Shown piece after piece: positions 18,001 through 25,817 of a DNA stretch of 43,021 nucleotides (position 1 is the stretch's first letter; each line of letters starts with the position of its first letter). Source of the stretch: Planctomycetota bacterium (GTDB lineage Bacteria > Planctomycetota > UBA8742 > JACQVU01 > JANLHZ01). The notes below the pieces were generated by a model. It did no database searches. It saw only the letters and a list, made by a program, of their open reading frames with translations, and had not been told where the DNA came from. The DNA is taken from assembly GCA_024653775.1 (NCBI GenBank), contig JANLHZ010000233.1, positions 1-43,021 of the forward strand, read 5' to 3'. Position numbers and translations under genes: made by a program.

Positions 18001-20204
18001 ATCCGGACGTTGCGGGCGAGCGGAAGAACCCGCTCCAGCACTTCATCGAAGCCGGCGCGTACGAAGGACGAAGACCGAATCCGCTGTTCTACCCGGATTT
18101 CTATCTGGAGCAGAACCCGGACGTCGCGGAGCGCGGAATGAATCCTCTCCAGCACTATGCCGAATCGGGGGAGAAAGAAAACCGCCAGCCCTGCCCGGAC
18201 CACGTCCTCGGAGACCGCGACTGGCTCGTCTATCCGAAACTGAAGGCGGACATCGAAAACGTCCGCAGAAAGCGTATAGACTCGTTCGAACCGACTCCGC
18301 CGCAACTTTTAAGCTTCAGGGACCGCGATCTTTCGGAGGTGGCGCGCAGTCTGCATTTCGACGAGGTCGTAAATCCGAAGGTTTCGATCGTGATGCCGCT
18401 GTACAGCCGCGGGGAAGATCAGATAAGACTGACGCTCGAATGCCTTTACACTCTCGATCGAGGGACGCAGGGCATTCCGTACGAAGTCGTCATAGGTGAC
18501 GACGGCTCATGCGAGAAAACGAAGGAAATAATATCCGAGGTTTTCGGGATCAACTTTTACGCTAGCGATAAAAACCTCGGATTCCTGCGTGCCGTGAACC
18601 GCGCGGCGAACTTCGCGAAAGGCGAGTTCATAGTCCTTCTGAACAACGACGTCCAGCTTATGCCTGGATGGCTCGAACCGCTGCTGGATACTTTCGAAAA
18701 AATCGAAAACGTTGGAGCGGTCGGACCGAAGATGCTTTTCCCGAACGGTCGCCTTCAGGAGGCGGGCTGTAGAATCGAGACGGACTTCTGCACGAAAATG
18801 ATCGGCGTTTTCGACGATCCGGACGCTCCTTGCTACAACTACATCCGCGAAGTCGACTACGTTTCCGGCGCGGTCCTCGCGTTCAAGAGGTCCGACTGGC
18901 TCGAAATAGGCGGTTTTGACGACAACCTCGCTCCAGCGTTCTACGAAGACGTGGACCTTTGTCTCGCGCTGAAAGCCCGCGGGAAGAAGATCATCTACAA
19001 CCCGAAGTCCGTCATCGTTCATCACCTGAGCGTCACTTGGGAATCCATCGGACAATCGAAAAAGATGGATATGATCGTCACGAACCGCCAGAAGATGGCC
19101 GAAAAGTGGCAGGAGGATGTGGATAAAAATAATGACGTAAAAGTCATCGCGCTTTACTTCCCGCAGTTCCATCCGAACGCCGAGAACGATTACTGGTGGG
19201 GGAAGGGATTTACAGAGTGGACCAACGTCACGAAGGCTAAACCGAACTTCGAGGGGCACCTTCAGCCGAGGTATCCTGGCGACCTCGGCTTCTGCGATAT
19301 CCGTCTCGAGGAAACCATGGACGAGCAATTCGCACTCGCGAAAAGATACGGAATTCACGGCTTCTGCTATTTTTATTATTGGTTCGACGGAACGAGACTG
19401 CTCCATCGCGCGGTTGAGCGGATGCTCCAGCGGGAAAAGGTTTTGCCTTTCTGCCTTTCATGGGCAAACGAGAACTGGACCCGTCGCTGGGACGGCGAGC
19501 ACAAAGGCGTAATGATCGAACAGAAACATTCGGACGACGACGACCGCAAAGTGATAAGAGATATGATCCGCTATATGCGTCATCCGGAATATATAAAAGT
19601 GAACGGCAAGCCTCTGCTTTTCGTGTATCGCATCAATTTGTTTCCAGACATCCGCCGCACCGTAAACATCTGGCGCGAAACTTGCCATAACGAGGGCATA
19701 GGAGACATCTACCTCGGTTTTGTTGAAAGTTTCGAACACGCGCTGCTGGGCGAGGACCCGAAGATTTACGGATTCGACGCTTCGATGGAATACCCGCCAC
19801 ACCACGCGATGGTTCCTATCGACGTAAGCGAGAAGATCGTCAATCCGGAATTCAAGGGGATCGTGGGGGATTATCCTTCCGTGGTCCTGAAATACGCAGG
19901 CAAACCGTTAACCGGATTCACCCGGTTCCGAGGGACGATGACCGCCTGGGATAACACCGCTCGCAGACAGAACGACAGCGTGATCTATCATAATTGTTCC
20001 CCGGGAGCCTACCAGGCATGGCTCGAAATGGCTCTGAATGACACGCTCGATCAGAACTACGGCGACGAAAGATTGGTTTTCGTGAACGCGTGGAACGAGT
20101 GGGCGGAGGGAACTTATCTCGAGCCTGACAGCATTTGGGGTCACGGCTTTTTGCATTCGACGAAAAGCGCCATAGATCGGGTAAAATTCAACCGCGGAAT
20201 TTAA
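15081..20204 (+). CDS. Multidomain glycan-modifying protein: sulfotransferase, coiled coil, repeats, GT2, WbsX-like
   Basis: This 1707-residue protein joins several activities. Residues about 27-230 form a sulfotransferase domain with the PAPS-binding loop GMHRSGTSALSR (34-45), then LKDPRFCR and CLRNPLEIAESI. Residues about 310-620 are a long Glu/Arg/Lys coiled coil. Residues about 694-1040 hold nine tandem 37-38-residue repeats (PLFD..YYL..NPDV....NPL.HY...G..EGR.P), known from large glycosyltransferases. Residues about 1100-1330 are a family 2 glycosyltransferase (VSIVMPLYSRGED, GDDGS, LLNNDVQ, GAVGPKML, YEDVDLC). Residues about 1353-1700 are a WbsX/GH99-like domain (IALYFPQFHPNAEND, GFTEWTN, FCLSWANENWTRRW, NAWNEWAEGTYLEP). 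It probably builds and sulfates a surface polysaccharide. The GT4 gene follows with no gap. The start ATG has only a weak ribosome site. Confidence 0.9.
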   Translation: MPKNGRPRKGAPRKTKSRNETSPPADKVAIVVAGMHRSGTSALSRVVSLLGADLPKFVMPGDANNEAGYWESVEVNRLNDAILESAGTFWHDFREFNSGWYGSSIARQFRKKALEALDREYSDSSFFVLKDPRFCRILPFWLDALKEFGAAPHLIVCLRNPLEIAESIRKRDGFDTHHVLLIWLRHLLDIEYASRGIPRAFSLYSSLLESWEEATNAIAKKLGISWPGKSSFKSIEIEKFLSKEYKHHNQSTNGVLRGAGVHHWVSTVFDCLSRLSNGTALGIHTFELDTVRREFADAELAFSKPLAVGESLRTEYLKIKSELAATTARLKEFETSVAEKLKDAEELRRDCENKSARVSELERVMEEKVGEINRLWTEIEKRDAEVVRLRSEIDSRPKEDEAKKIDALTSELDVSERRISEMETALKAGAVEIDRIADDSNRAADEIERLRNELAESKSFAEKISALKMEAEFNAAAVQATLDSSVEDYEKLRAKVESAINRARNSESSLFERDDELRKIGQKLHDAESKVSELSQIVERISVESERIRARTEASDARKKGIERALSDKRKAFERIEREAGLLEARLLELESEFRSEIARRDARIDDLQRREGELQSDRDRFKKALDGVLGSKSWKFTRPLRRLMAVASGEPAEPKTKLPWDGVTEAPAELRAEPAPVEAPAPQIDEDALSDIRSSPLFDSAYYLSQLGEHSAEAVDPAAHYLLNGARSCLDPHPLFDSFYYIERNDDVQAASHNPLLHYLRHGASELRNPHPLFDAKYYVAQLDSFDPESLNPLVHYIEVGAREQRKSHPLFDTAFYLQSNPDVFASGDNPLRHFVVMGVFEDRDPNPLFSTRYYLGQYPDVSERGSNPLVHYSETGWMEDRDPCPLFNTRYYVEHNQDVDFSAMNPLAHYFEIGSISGKDPCALFDSSFYLSENPDVAKSGTNPLQHYIEAGAYEGRNPHPMFESAYYLKWNPDVAGERKNPLQHFIEAGAYEGRRPNPLFYPDFYLEQNPDVAERGMNPLQHYAESGEKENRQPCPDHVLGDRDWLVYPKLKADIENVRRKRIDSFEPTPPQLLSFRDRDLSEVARSLHFDEVVNPKVSIVMPLYSRGEDQIRLTLECLYTLDRGTQGIPYEVVIGDDGSCEKTKEIISEVFGINFYASDKNLGFLRAVNRAANFAKGEFIVLLNNDVQLMPGWLEPLLDTFEKIENVGAVGPKMLFPNGRLQEAGCRIETDFCTKMIGVFDDPDAPCYNYIREVDYVSGAVLAFKRSDWLEIGGFDDNLAPAFYEDVDLCLALKARGKKIIYNPKSVIVHHLSVTWESIGQSKKMDMIVTNRQKMAEKWQEDVDKNNDVKVIALYFPQFHPNAENDYWWGKGFTEWTNVTKAKPNFEGHLQPRYPGDLGFCDIRLEETMDEQFALAKRYGIHGFCYFYYWFDGTRLLHRAVERMLQREKVLPFCLSWANENWTRRWDGEHKGVMIEQKHSDDDDRKVIRDMIRYMRHPEYIKVNGKPLLFVYRINLFPDIRRTVNIWRETCHNEGIGDIYLGFVESFEHALLGEDPKIYGFDASMEYPPHHAMVPIDVSEKIVNPEFKGIVGDYPSVVLKYAGKPLTGFTRFRGTMTAWDNTARRQNDSVIYHNCSPGAYQAWLEMALNDTLDQNYGDERLVFVNAWNEWAEGTYLEPDSIWGHGFLHSTKSAIDRVKFNRGI

Positions 20205-21356
20205 ATGGGCAAATTCGAGAAAGACGTGGTTCTGGTCGGCCATCCCTTTATTTCAACCGGGATGGGGGAACATCTTCGTGTCTTCTATCGTTCGATGAAG
20301 GCCGCGTGGATGAAAGTAGGCGTGCTGAATATTTTCGATCACTATCGAGGGACTGACGATAAGCTATATCTCGAATTCCACGACGACCTTGTGGGAGACC
20401 TTCACGACAACGTGAACGTGTTCTTCATCAACGGCGACGAGATCGAACCCCATTTTGCTCACCGTAAGTTCACCCCGCCTACGGGAGCGCACAATATCAT
20501 TGCGCCGGCGTGGGAGCTTTCTAACTATCCGGCCGTGTGGGCGAGACAACTCGAAGCCTTCGACGAAGTCTGGGCATTGTCGACCTTCACCGCGGACTCC
20601 ATAAGAAAAGCCGTTTCTATTCCGGTCAAGGCGATTCCGGACGCGGTCGAACCTAAAATATCGAACTATGTCAGCAGGAGATATTTCGGGATTCAGGAGA
20701 GCAGTTTCGTTTTCATGTTCAGCTTCGATTTCACGTCGTACATAGAGAGAAAGAACCCGTACGCGGTGCTCGACGCGTTCAAGATCGCGGCGCGTGAGCT
20801 TGGATTTGCGGACATACGACTTGTTATCAAGCTGAACGGCACCGCCCAACGTCCCGATGATTTCATTAGGTTCACCGACGCGATAAGCGAATACAAAGAA
20901 CGTGTAACAATCATCGACAAGGTGCTGTCCGCGAATGAGATGAAAAATCTCATAAGAGTCTGCGACTGCTATGTTTCGCTTCACAGGAGCGAAGGCTTCG
21001 GATTCGGCATGGCGGAGGCGATGTATTTTGGAAAACCTGTCATCGGAACGGGTTATTCAGGCAATCTCGATTTCATGAACGATGAAAACTCGCTTCTCGT
21101 TCCATACAAACTTGTTGACGTTCCAGATGGCGCGTACCCGTATTCTGCCAACCAGCAGTGGGCCGAACCAGATGTCCACGCCGCGGCGGAATATATGATC
21201 TCGCTCGCAACGGAACCGTCACTCGTCCGCGAAGTTGGTGAACGGGCCAGCAGATTCATGCGCGTACACTTCAGTTACCGCACGAAAGGGATCGAATGCC
21301 GCGACGCGTTTTCGGAGGTCGGTCGGCTACCCAAATCCGTCACGTCAATGAAGTGA
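20205..21356 (+). CDS. Glycosyltransferase family 4/1-type
   Basis: A 383-residue GT-B glycosyltransferase. The C-terminal donor-binding half (about 170-360) carries HRSEGFGFGMAEAMYFGKPV, giving the E-x7-E motif (Glu263 and Glu271), followed by GTGYSGNLDFM. The N-terminal half contains AWELSNYPAVWARQLEAFDEVW and STFTADSIRKA, typical of enzymes that act after WbsX-like or GT2 proteins. The ATG follows the TAA of the 1707-residue gene with no intervening base, so it is cotranscribed and probably acts on the same surface glycan. It ends 6 bp from the convergent methyltransferase gene. Donor and acceptor are unknown. Confidence 0.92.
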   Translation: MGKFEKDVVLVGHPFISTGMGEHLRVFYRSMKAAWMKVGVLNIFDHYRGTDDKLYLEFHDDLVGDLHDNVNVFFINGDEIEPHFAHRKFTPPTGAHNIIAPAWELSNYPAVWARQLEAFDEVWALSTFTADSIRKAVSIPVKAIPDAVEPKISNYVSRRYFGIQESSFVFMFSFDFTSYIERKNPYAVLDAFKIAARELGFADIRLVIKLNGTAQRPDDFIRFTDAISEYKERVTIIDKVLSANEMKNLIRVCDCYVSLHRSEGFGFGMAEAMYFGKPVIGTGYSGNLDFMNDENSLLVPYKLVDVPDGAYPYSANQQWAEPDVHAAAEYMISLATEPSLVREVGERASRFMRVHFSYRTKGIECRDAFSEVGRLPKSVTSMK

Positions 21357-21362
21357 CGGCTG

Positions 21363-22226
21363 TCATTTCCAAGCCCTGAAGACGATAGGCCACATGTGTC
21401 CTTCCGGAGTCGGATTGTTATTTGAAACAAACCCCTGGAATGGGTCGTAATTGAATCCGATCTCTGCCTTAACGAACCCTGAATCCAAAATGTCGTCAAG
21501 TAATGGACGTCCGTGCTGCATGAAGACAAGGCTGCCCTTTTCTGAAATCGGATTTCCGTGATAAACCGCGGGAAGAATTTCCAGAATCGATCCGTCCGCG
21601 TTCATCCTGGCTCTCTCGATATGCGCCGGAATATCGAAATATGGAACGGTGAAAACCAGAACCCCGCCTTTCCGGAGCACGCGCGCGCACTCACGGAGCG
21701 CCTTACGATAGTCCGGCACGTGTTCGAGCACGTCGCCATGGAAAACCAAGTCGAACGTTTCGTCCTGGAATGACAACGCGAGGAGGTTCTCGTGTCTCAC
21801 GTCCGCGCCTTGAAATTCGTACGTTCCGCCCGGCGTTCGATCCCCGCCAAGATATTCGCATCCGGTAAGACGTTCCATGAAGCGGTTATATAGAACCTTA
21901 TAGAAATGTGTGAGTCGCTCAATTGCCAGCACTCTTGGATTTTGTCCCTGCCCCAGACTTTCGGTTATAGCCTCGACGGAAATTCTGTTCCTTCCCGTAG
22001 CAAAGCATTCACAAATAAACCCCTCGCGAAGGTTGATCCAAACTCGCTCCGTGCGCTGCGAGACTGGAATTTGCGATACCTTCATTGTCCGAACGTTTTC
22101 GCAAACGTTGCAATAACCGAGAACGGAATCCAGCCTTTCGAGGTGTTTCTCGATTTTCGCGGATGATCGTTTGTATCTTTCCGCGCAGGAATGAAATTCC
22201 GCGGGGCTATCGAACCAAAGGAACAT
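21363..22226 (-). CDS. Class I SAM-dependent methyltransferase with N-terminal Cys motif
   Basis: The 287-residue protein has an N-terminal segment with GYCNVCENV and a later Cys pair (ICECF), a zinc-ribbon-like cap seen before sugar or glycan methyltransferases. The Methyltransf_11 core lies at about residues 90-230, with LGGDRTPGG, VRHENLLALSFQDETFDLVFHGDVLEHVPD, and RECARVLRKGGVLVFTVPY. The end of the protein (YDPFQGF...MWPIVFRAWK) is typical of this subgroup. The neighbours suggest methylation of a glycan or sugar nucleotide. It is on the minus strand between glycosyltransferase and sulfotransferase genes and diverges from the latter across 83 bp. Confidence 0.88.
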   Translation of the reverse strand: MFLWFDSPAEFHSCAERYKRSSAKIEKHLERLDSVLGYCNVCENVRTMKVSQIPVSQRTERVWINLREGFICECFATGRNRISVEAITESLGQGQNPRVLAIERLTHFYKVLYNRFMERLTGCEYLGGDRTPGGTYEFQGADVRHENLLALSFQDETFDLVFHGDVLEHVPDYRKALRECARVLRKGGVLVFTVPYFDIPAHIERARMNADGSILEILPAVYHGNPISEKGSLVFMQHGRPLLDDILDSGFVKAEIGFNYDPFQGFVSNNNPTPEGHMWPIVFRAWK

Positions 22227-22309
22227 AAATCTTCGTTGTTTTCCGGTGAAGACCTATCTTAGTATTCTAACGAAATAAGTTCAATCCGCATCCGCTTTGA
22301 TAGTCCCAC

Positions 22310-23545
22310 ATGGTAAAATTATACTTCATCCATATTCCGAAAACCGCCGGTAACAGCACGATTTCAGAGATGCAGCGGAGTTTCGGAGCGGGACAATACA
22401 AAAGATTCGATCCTTGGGTCGGAAGCGAATCCAGAGCTTTGATGGCTGCGACGATCGATAACTATGGCTTCGTTTCAAGCCACGCTCCATTTGCCGAAGT
22501 CCACGATCTAGTCAAAGACAGGACTGTTTTTACGTTTCTAAGACATCCGGTGGACAGAGTCACATCTCTATACAATTTTTATCGCTCATTTGTCACAGAT
22601 ACCACCGTCGATGATATCCTTGTCAAGCACAAGCTCGCCAGGACGCTCTCGCTGAAGGATTTCGCGCGGTGCACACATCCCGCAATAGCTTTTGAGCCGA
22701 ACAACGGAATGTCGCGGGTGCTTTGCAGAAAGCAACGTTACGGGAAGAATCTTTCGATTTCCGACCTATCCGAGGAAGCGATGTCGGTGATCGAGACGAT
22801 CGAGTTCGGTCTGCTGGAGCGCTTCCGCGATTCGCTTGGCTACCTGGAACAACAGCTCGGGCTTTACCCGTCATTCTCCGATCCTTGGGAAAACAAGACG
22901 GTGGTTTCCGGAAACACCTCTACAACCGTTAATGAAGCGACTGACGCTATTATTGAGAGTAATGAAGCGGACCTGAGACTATACAATCATGCGAAAAAAC
23001 TCTTCATAAAACGCTTGTCGATTTCATTGGTAGACCGATTTATTCGCAGGCGGGGCATCTCATCGTTGCCTGCGTTTGCGAAGACCGGTTCGAGTATCGC
23101 AAAATACTCCTGGTCGGTTTCAGACAAGACTCTTGCGGAAAATCTATATTTCTTGGAAAAACTGGGCCAGGATGGATCGGAGTACAGGTTTACCGGACCG
23201 GGAACGAGAGCCACGCTTTATTTCAAGTTCCCGGAGGATATTAAGTGCGCCGGTCTAAGAGTTTACGTTCTTCCATTCATTGATGGAGATTTTCGCTCAA
23301 GCAGGATTTTCATCGCTGATCGCGAAAAAGCCACAAAGTTCATCGAAGATGAATTGACCAGGGAGATTTTTTTTGAAGTATCGGTTACGCAAGAGGACAT
23401 AAGACAAGACGGCCTGCTGGAAGTATGCCTCGATACCGTCTTCGTTTTGAAACCGCGGTACATCGATTCCGCTTCTCTCGATGACCGTAGCCTGGGAGTT
23501 GCGATAACGCGAGTAGAACTTGTCGAGCTAGTAGCAGATTCATGA
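22310..23545 (+). CDS. Sulfotransferase family 2-like protein with extra C-terminal domain
   Basis: The 411-residue protein starts with the 5'-phosphosulfate loop FIHIPKTAGNS (residues 6-16). It has the 3'-phosphate motif FLRHPVDRVTSLYNFY (76-91), both diagnostic of PAPS-dependent carbohydrate sulfotransferases. The fold ends near residue 240. Residues about 250-411 form a beta-rich extension (RFTGPGTRATLYFKFPEDIKC...) that I do not recognise; it may bind glycan. Codon use is more A/T-rich than in the neighbouring 1707-residue gene, which suggests separate acquisition. The stop overlaps the next ATG (ATGA), so the two genes are coupled. The role is likely sulfation of a surface glycan. Confidence 0.88.
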   Translation: MVKLYFIHIPKTAGNSTISEMQRSFGAGQYKRFDPWVGSESRALMAATIDNYGFVSSHAPFAEVHDLVKDRTVFTFLRHPVDRVTSLYNFYRSFVTDTTVDDILVKHKLARTLSLKDFARCTHPAIAFEPNNGMSRVLCRKQRYGKNLSISDLSEEAMSVIETIEFGLLERFRDSLGYLEQQLGLYPSFSDPWENKTVVSGNTSTTVNEATDAIIESNEADLRLYNHAKKLFIKRLSISLVDRFIRRRGISSLPAFAKTGSSIAKYSWSVSDKTLAENLYFLEKLGQDGSEYRFTGPGTRATLYFKFPEDIKCAGLRVYVLPFIDGDFRSSRIFIADREKATKFIEDELTREIFFEVSVTQEDIRQDGLLEVCLDTVFVLKPRYIDSASLDDRSLGVAITRVELVELVADS

Positions 23546-24249
23546 GTCGCATTCTTCTTTTATCAAAGTGTTCGAAGAGCAAACTTGATACGATGCCGAC
23601 CGCGATTTCACTAGGGCAGCTTGTCGAGCATTCCAAAGAACTTTGCGGAATCCCTAAAGTATTCAATCTCAGAACAACCACAGCCGCGACGCTTTACACG
23701 GGCAGGAATCACAACCTGATTCGCCTTGCGGTCGAAACCGCGAGAACCTCCGGGAACGAAAGCGATCTGAAAATCATCAGCGCGGGATTCGGCGTAGTGG
23801 ATGAGAACGACAAACTCCCGAATTACGACGCGACGTTCAGCGATATGAAATCGAAAAAGTTTCGCCGGGAGTGGGCGGACAAGCTCGGGATTCCGGGGGA
23901 CGTGCGCGCGCTGCTTACCGCAGACTACGACGTCGGGATTGTGCAGATCTCCGAGCGCTATATCGAGGCCTGTAATTTCGCACACGACTTCAATCCAGCG
24001 TTTCCGACCCTTTTCTTCGTGGCCGGACGCAGTAAACGGTTCGTGCCGGAATCGCCAAACGCGCACGTAATCGAACTCCGGCAGAGCGACACGAAAATCT
24101 TTCGCGAAGCCGCGGTGAATCTCGGCGGAAAGGTCGTGCTGGAGCTTGCGAAGGAAGTCGCAAAGGGAGAAGAAACTCGCGAAACGTTTTCTAAAGATCC
24201 CGCGGGATTCGCGCGAAGCTTCATCGAGCGCAAACGCGAAGGTTTGTAG
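23542..24249 (+). CDS. YaaA/DUF6884-like protein of unknown function
   Basis: This is a 235-residue protein. The N-terminal pattern is ILLLSKCSKSK, then LYTGRNHNLIRLAVETAR, then LKIISAGFGVVDENDKLPNYDATF. It follows the order of motifs (SC.KRK, LYTG, ILSA..GL, Y) in DUF6884/YaaA-type proteins linked to nucleotide or deazaguanine chemistry and DNA damage. Here the usual K/HG after ISA is replaced by FG. I assign only family resemblance. The ATG overlaps the sulfotransferase stop by 4 bp. The stop codon lies in the first unit of a triple terminator-like repeat. A link to glycan synthesis is not obvious. Confidence 0.6.
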   Translation: MSRILLLSKCSKSKLDTMPTAISLGQLVEHSKELCGIPKVFNLRTTTAATLYTGRNHNLIRLAVETARTSGNESDLKIISAGFGVVDENDKLPNYDATFSDMKSKKFRREWADKLGIPGDVRALLTADYDVGIVQISERYIEACNFAHDFNPAFPTLFFVAGRSKRFVPESPNAHVIELRQSDTKIFREAAVNLGGKVVLELAKEVAKGEETRETFSKDPAGFARSFIERKREGL

Positions 24250-24316
24250 TGTGCCCGTCAGGGCATTTTTTGTAGTGTGTCCGTCAGGGCATTTGTAGTG
24301 TGCATGTCAGAGCATT
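24246..24316 (+). repeat. Three tandem degenerate terminator-like units
   Basis: Units of 22-26 bp begin GTAGTGTG and contain (C/T)CGTCAGGGCA or a degenerate form; they start at about 24246, 24272 and 24295. Unit 1 includes the stop codon of the upstream gene. Stems weaken along the array: TGCCC/GGGCA in unit 1, then TGTCC/GGGCA, then TGCAT/GAGCA. Confidence 0.75.
24252..24271 (+). terminator. Rho-independent terminator after the DUF6884-like gene
   Basis: TGCCC-GTCA-GGGCA is followed directly by six T residues, two bases after the stop codon. The stem is short, so termination may be partial. The second unit (24279-24294) could act as backup. Confidence 0.6.
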
Positions 24317-24348
24317 CGATTAAACGCCTCACGGCGTCATTACGAACT

Positions 24349-25005
24349 TCAAATCAGATCGATTGTCGCCTTGACCGCTTTCTCGATGCCCACCGCGGCT
24401 TCCGCAATGCTCTTCGCAAGCATATACGCAGGCGTCGTGACCATTTTGTTATCCGCGTCGACGACGAATTCGCTCACGGGGCAGTTGACGTGGGTTGCGC
24501 CGGTTTTCTCGACGTTCGCCGCTGTGCCCGCGTCGGTGCCGATCGTGACCTTGACCCCGCCGCCCGACGCTTTCGCGAGCATTGCGGGCGCGATGCAGAT
24601 CGCGCATATCGGCTTTTTCGCCGCGCGCATTTCCGCGATCAGGCGCGAAACCTCTGGATTGACGTCGCAGTCGGCGCCGTCCACCGCAAAGGTGCTGAGA
24701 TTCTTCGCCGCGCCAAAGCCGCCCGGGAATACAACCGCGTCGATGTCCTTCGCGTGGACTTTGGCGATGTCCTGAATCTCGCCCCTCGCGATGCGCGCGC
24801 TTTCGACGAGGACGTTCCTGCTTTCACCTTCCGCGGGCTTTCCGGTCAGATGGTTGACGACGTGCATCTGCGGAACGTCAGGCGCCATGCACACCGCGCG
24901 GTGTCCGAGCTTCGAGATCGTGAGCAGTGTGAGAACGGACTCGTGGATTTCCGCGCCGTCGTAGACTCCGCAGCCGGAGAGAACAACACCGATCTTCTTC
25001 GCCAT
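24349..25005 (-). CDS. elbB: ElbB-type DJ-1/PfpI family glyoxalase
   Basis: Starting at the ATG at 25003-25005 gives 218 residues, very close to E. coli ElbB. The family features are KIGVVLSGCGVYDGAEIHES at the N-terminus, DVPQMHVVNHLTG, VFPGGFGAAKNLS, and the nucleophile-elbow segment PICAICIAPAMLAK with its cysteine. ElbB (formerly linked to isoprenoid synthesis) belongs to the DJ-1 superfamily and has glyoxalase activity in vitro; its cellular role is unsettled. A start 12 bases further upstream is possible, but there the GGAGG would lie inside the coding sequence. It faces the 23542 gene, with the terminator-like repeats between them. Confidence 0.93.
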   Translation of the reverse strand: MAKKIGVVLSGCGVYDGAEIHESVLTLLTISKLGHRAVCMAPDVPQMHVVNHLTGKPAEGESRNVLVESARIARGEIQDIAKVHAKDIDAVVFPGGFGAAKNLSTFAVDGADCDVNPEVSRLIAEMRAAKKPICAICIAPAMLAKASGGGVKVTIGTDAGTAANVEKTGATHVNCPVSEFVVDADNKMVTTPAYMLAKSIAEAAVGIEKAVKATIDLI

Positions 25006-25010
25006 AACAG

Positions 25011-25015
25011 CCTCC
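25011..25015 (-). promoter_or_regulatory. Shine-Dalgarno that fixes the elbB start
   Basis: GGAGG on the minus strand lies five bases before the ATG at 25003-25005. An in-frame ATG at 25015-25017 overlaps this site, so it is unlikely to be the true start. Confidence 0.75.
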
Positions 25016-25243
25016 ATGTTTTGTGACCGCGGACATTTCCGACCGCAAAATTTGGCGAGTCGGCAATCAGCCGCTCGCTATTTGCCCCTCTCCCCAAGGG
25101 TGGGCAGTTTCGACCATCCAACTTAAAGCTTTACTTTAAGTTTCTTACACAATTTTTTCAATTTTTCTCAAGTTGAAATTCGATTCCGCCGAAAAAGTGA
25201 ACGATCACGCAGTTTTACGCTCGGAACAGCGCAGGGAACAAAC

Positions 25244-25525
25244 GTGAACGAACAAATGAGAAACTGGAAACGGCCGACGTACAACCTCGGGCAGAGGCAG
25301 GCATATATCGCCATCGAGCGCGTTCTGACGTCCCACCTCGGAAAAGACACCGGCGGGAAATATCAGGGCGTATTCCCGCTCGGGATTTATATGTACAAAA
25401 TGAAGGTGGACCAGCAGAACGTCACGATCACGCGGTTCTCCGACAACGCCTCGAGCTACGACGCGCTTTACTACAAAAGCTCCGAAAAGGCGAAGCAGGC
25501 CTTCGAGAACCTGGGATACATCTGA
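25244..25525 (+). CDS. Small hypothetical protein
   Basis: This 93-residue protein starts at GTG, with AGGGA about seven bases upstream. I do not recognise a family. It has a basic N-terminus (RNWKRPTYNLGQRQAYIAIERVL), a central GVFPLGIYMYKMKVDQQNVTITRF that looks like paired beta strands, and a helical end (KSSEKAKQAFENLGYI). It is probably a soluble alpha/beta protein. The preceding 226 bp contain a hairpin, CTTAAAG...CTTTAAG (25122-25140), and no other gene. Its codon use matches the chromosomal style, so it is likely real. The function is unknown. Confidence 0.6.
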   Translation: MNEQMRNWKRPTYNLGQRQAYIAIERVLTSHLGKDTGGKYQGVFPLGIYMYKMKVDQQNVTITRFSDNASSYDALYYKSSEKAKQAFENLGYI

Positions 25526-25660
25526 TTTTTGAAGTCGGATTTTTGATTCTTGAAGTAAAATTCAATTACGAATAATTCAGATCATCACGAATTAAAGTCG
25601 ATCCCAATGGCTGTCAATTACGGCGGAACGGTTTCAGCATTTCAAAATTCTTCGGCAAGA

Positions 25661-25701
25661 AATAAAAAGGGCGCCCGAACGGACGCCCTTCGTTGTTTTT
25701 G
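25661..25701 (+). terminator. Terminator-like 41-bp repeat, copy 1
   Basis: The stem AAGGGCGCCC / GGACGCCCTT has one mismatch and loop GAAC, and is followed by CGTTGTTTTTG. It is nearly identical (one base differs) to 26707-26747. It lies about 136 bp after the 93-residue gene and 117 bp before the two-gene cassette. It could terminate transcription in either direction, because A-rich sequence precedes the stem. Confidence 0.7.
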
Positions 25702-25817
25702 TGGTTTACTGACAACTGACTTTTCCTGTTCGTCGTATTCGCCTGATTTGGATATGGAACGTGCTTTTTCGATCGTTCGGCGTTACAATTCTTCTGTAAC
25801 TCTTCGAAAGGCGCCGA

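Noticed and set aside
24277-25026. 249-residue plus-strand ORF
   Set aside because: It is antisense to elbB, which has full family motifs and a good ribosome site.
25081-25140. CTTAAAG...CTTTAAG hairpin and a CCCTCTCCCC string before the 93-residue gene
   Set aside because: The stem is short and A/T-rich, there is no matching copy in the window and no clear role, so it is not listed as a regulatory feature.
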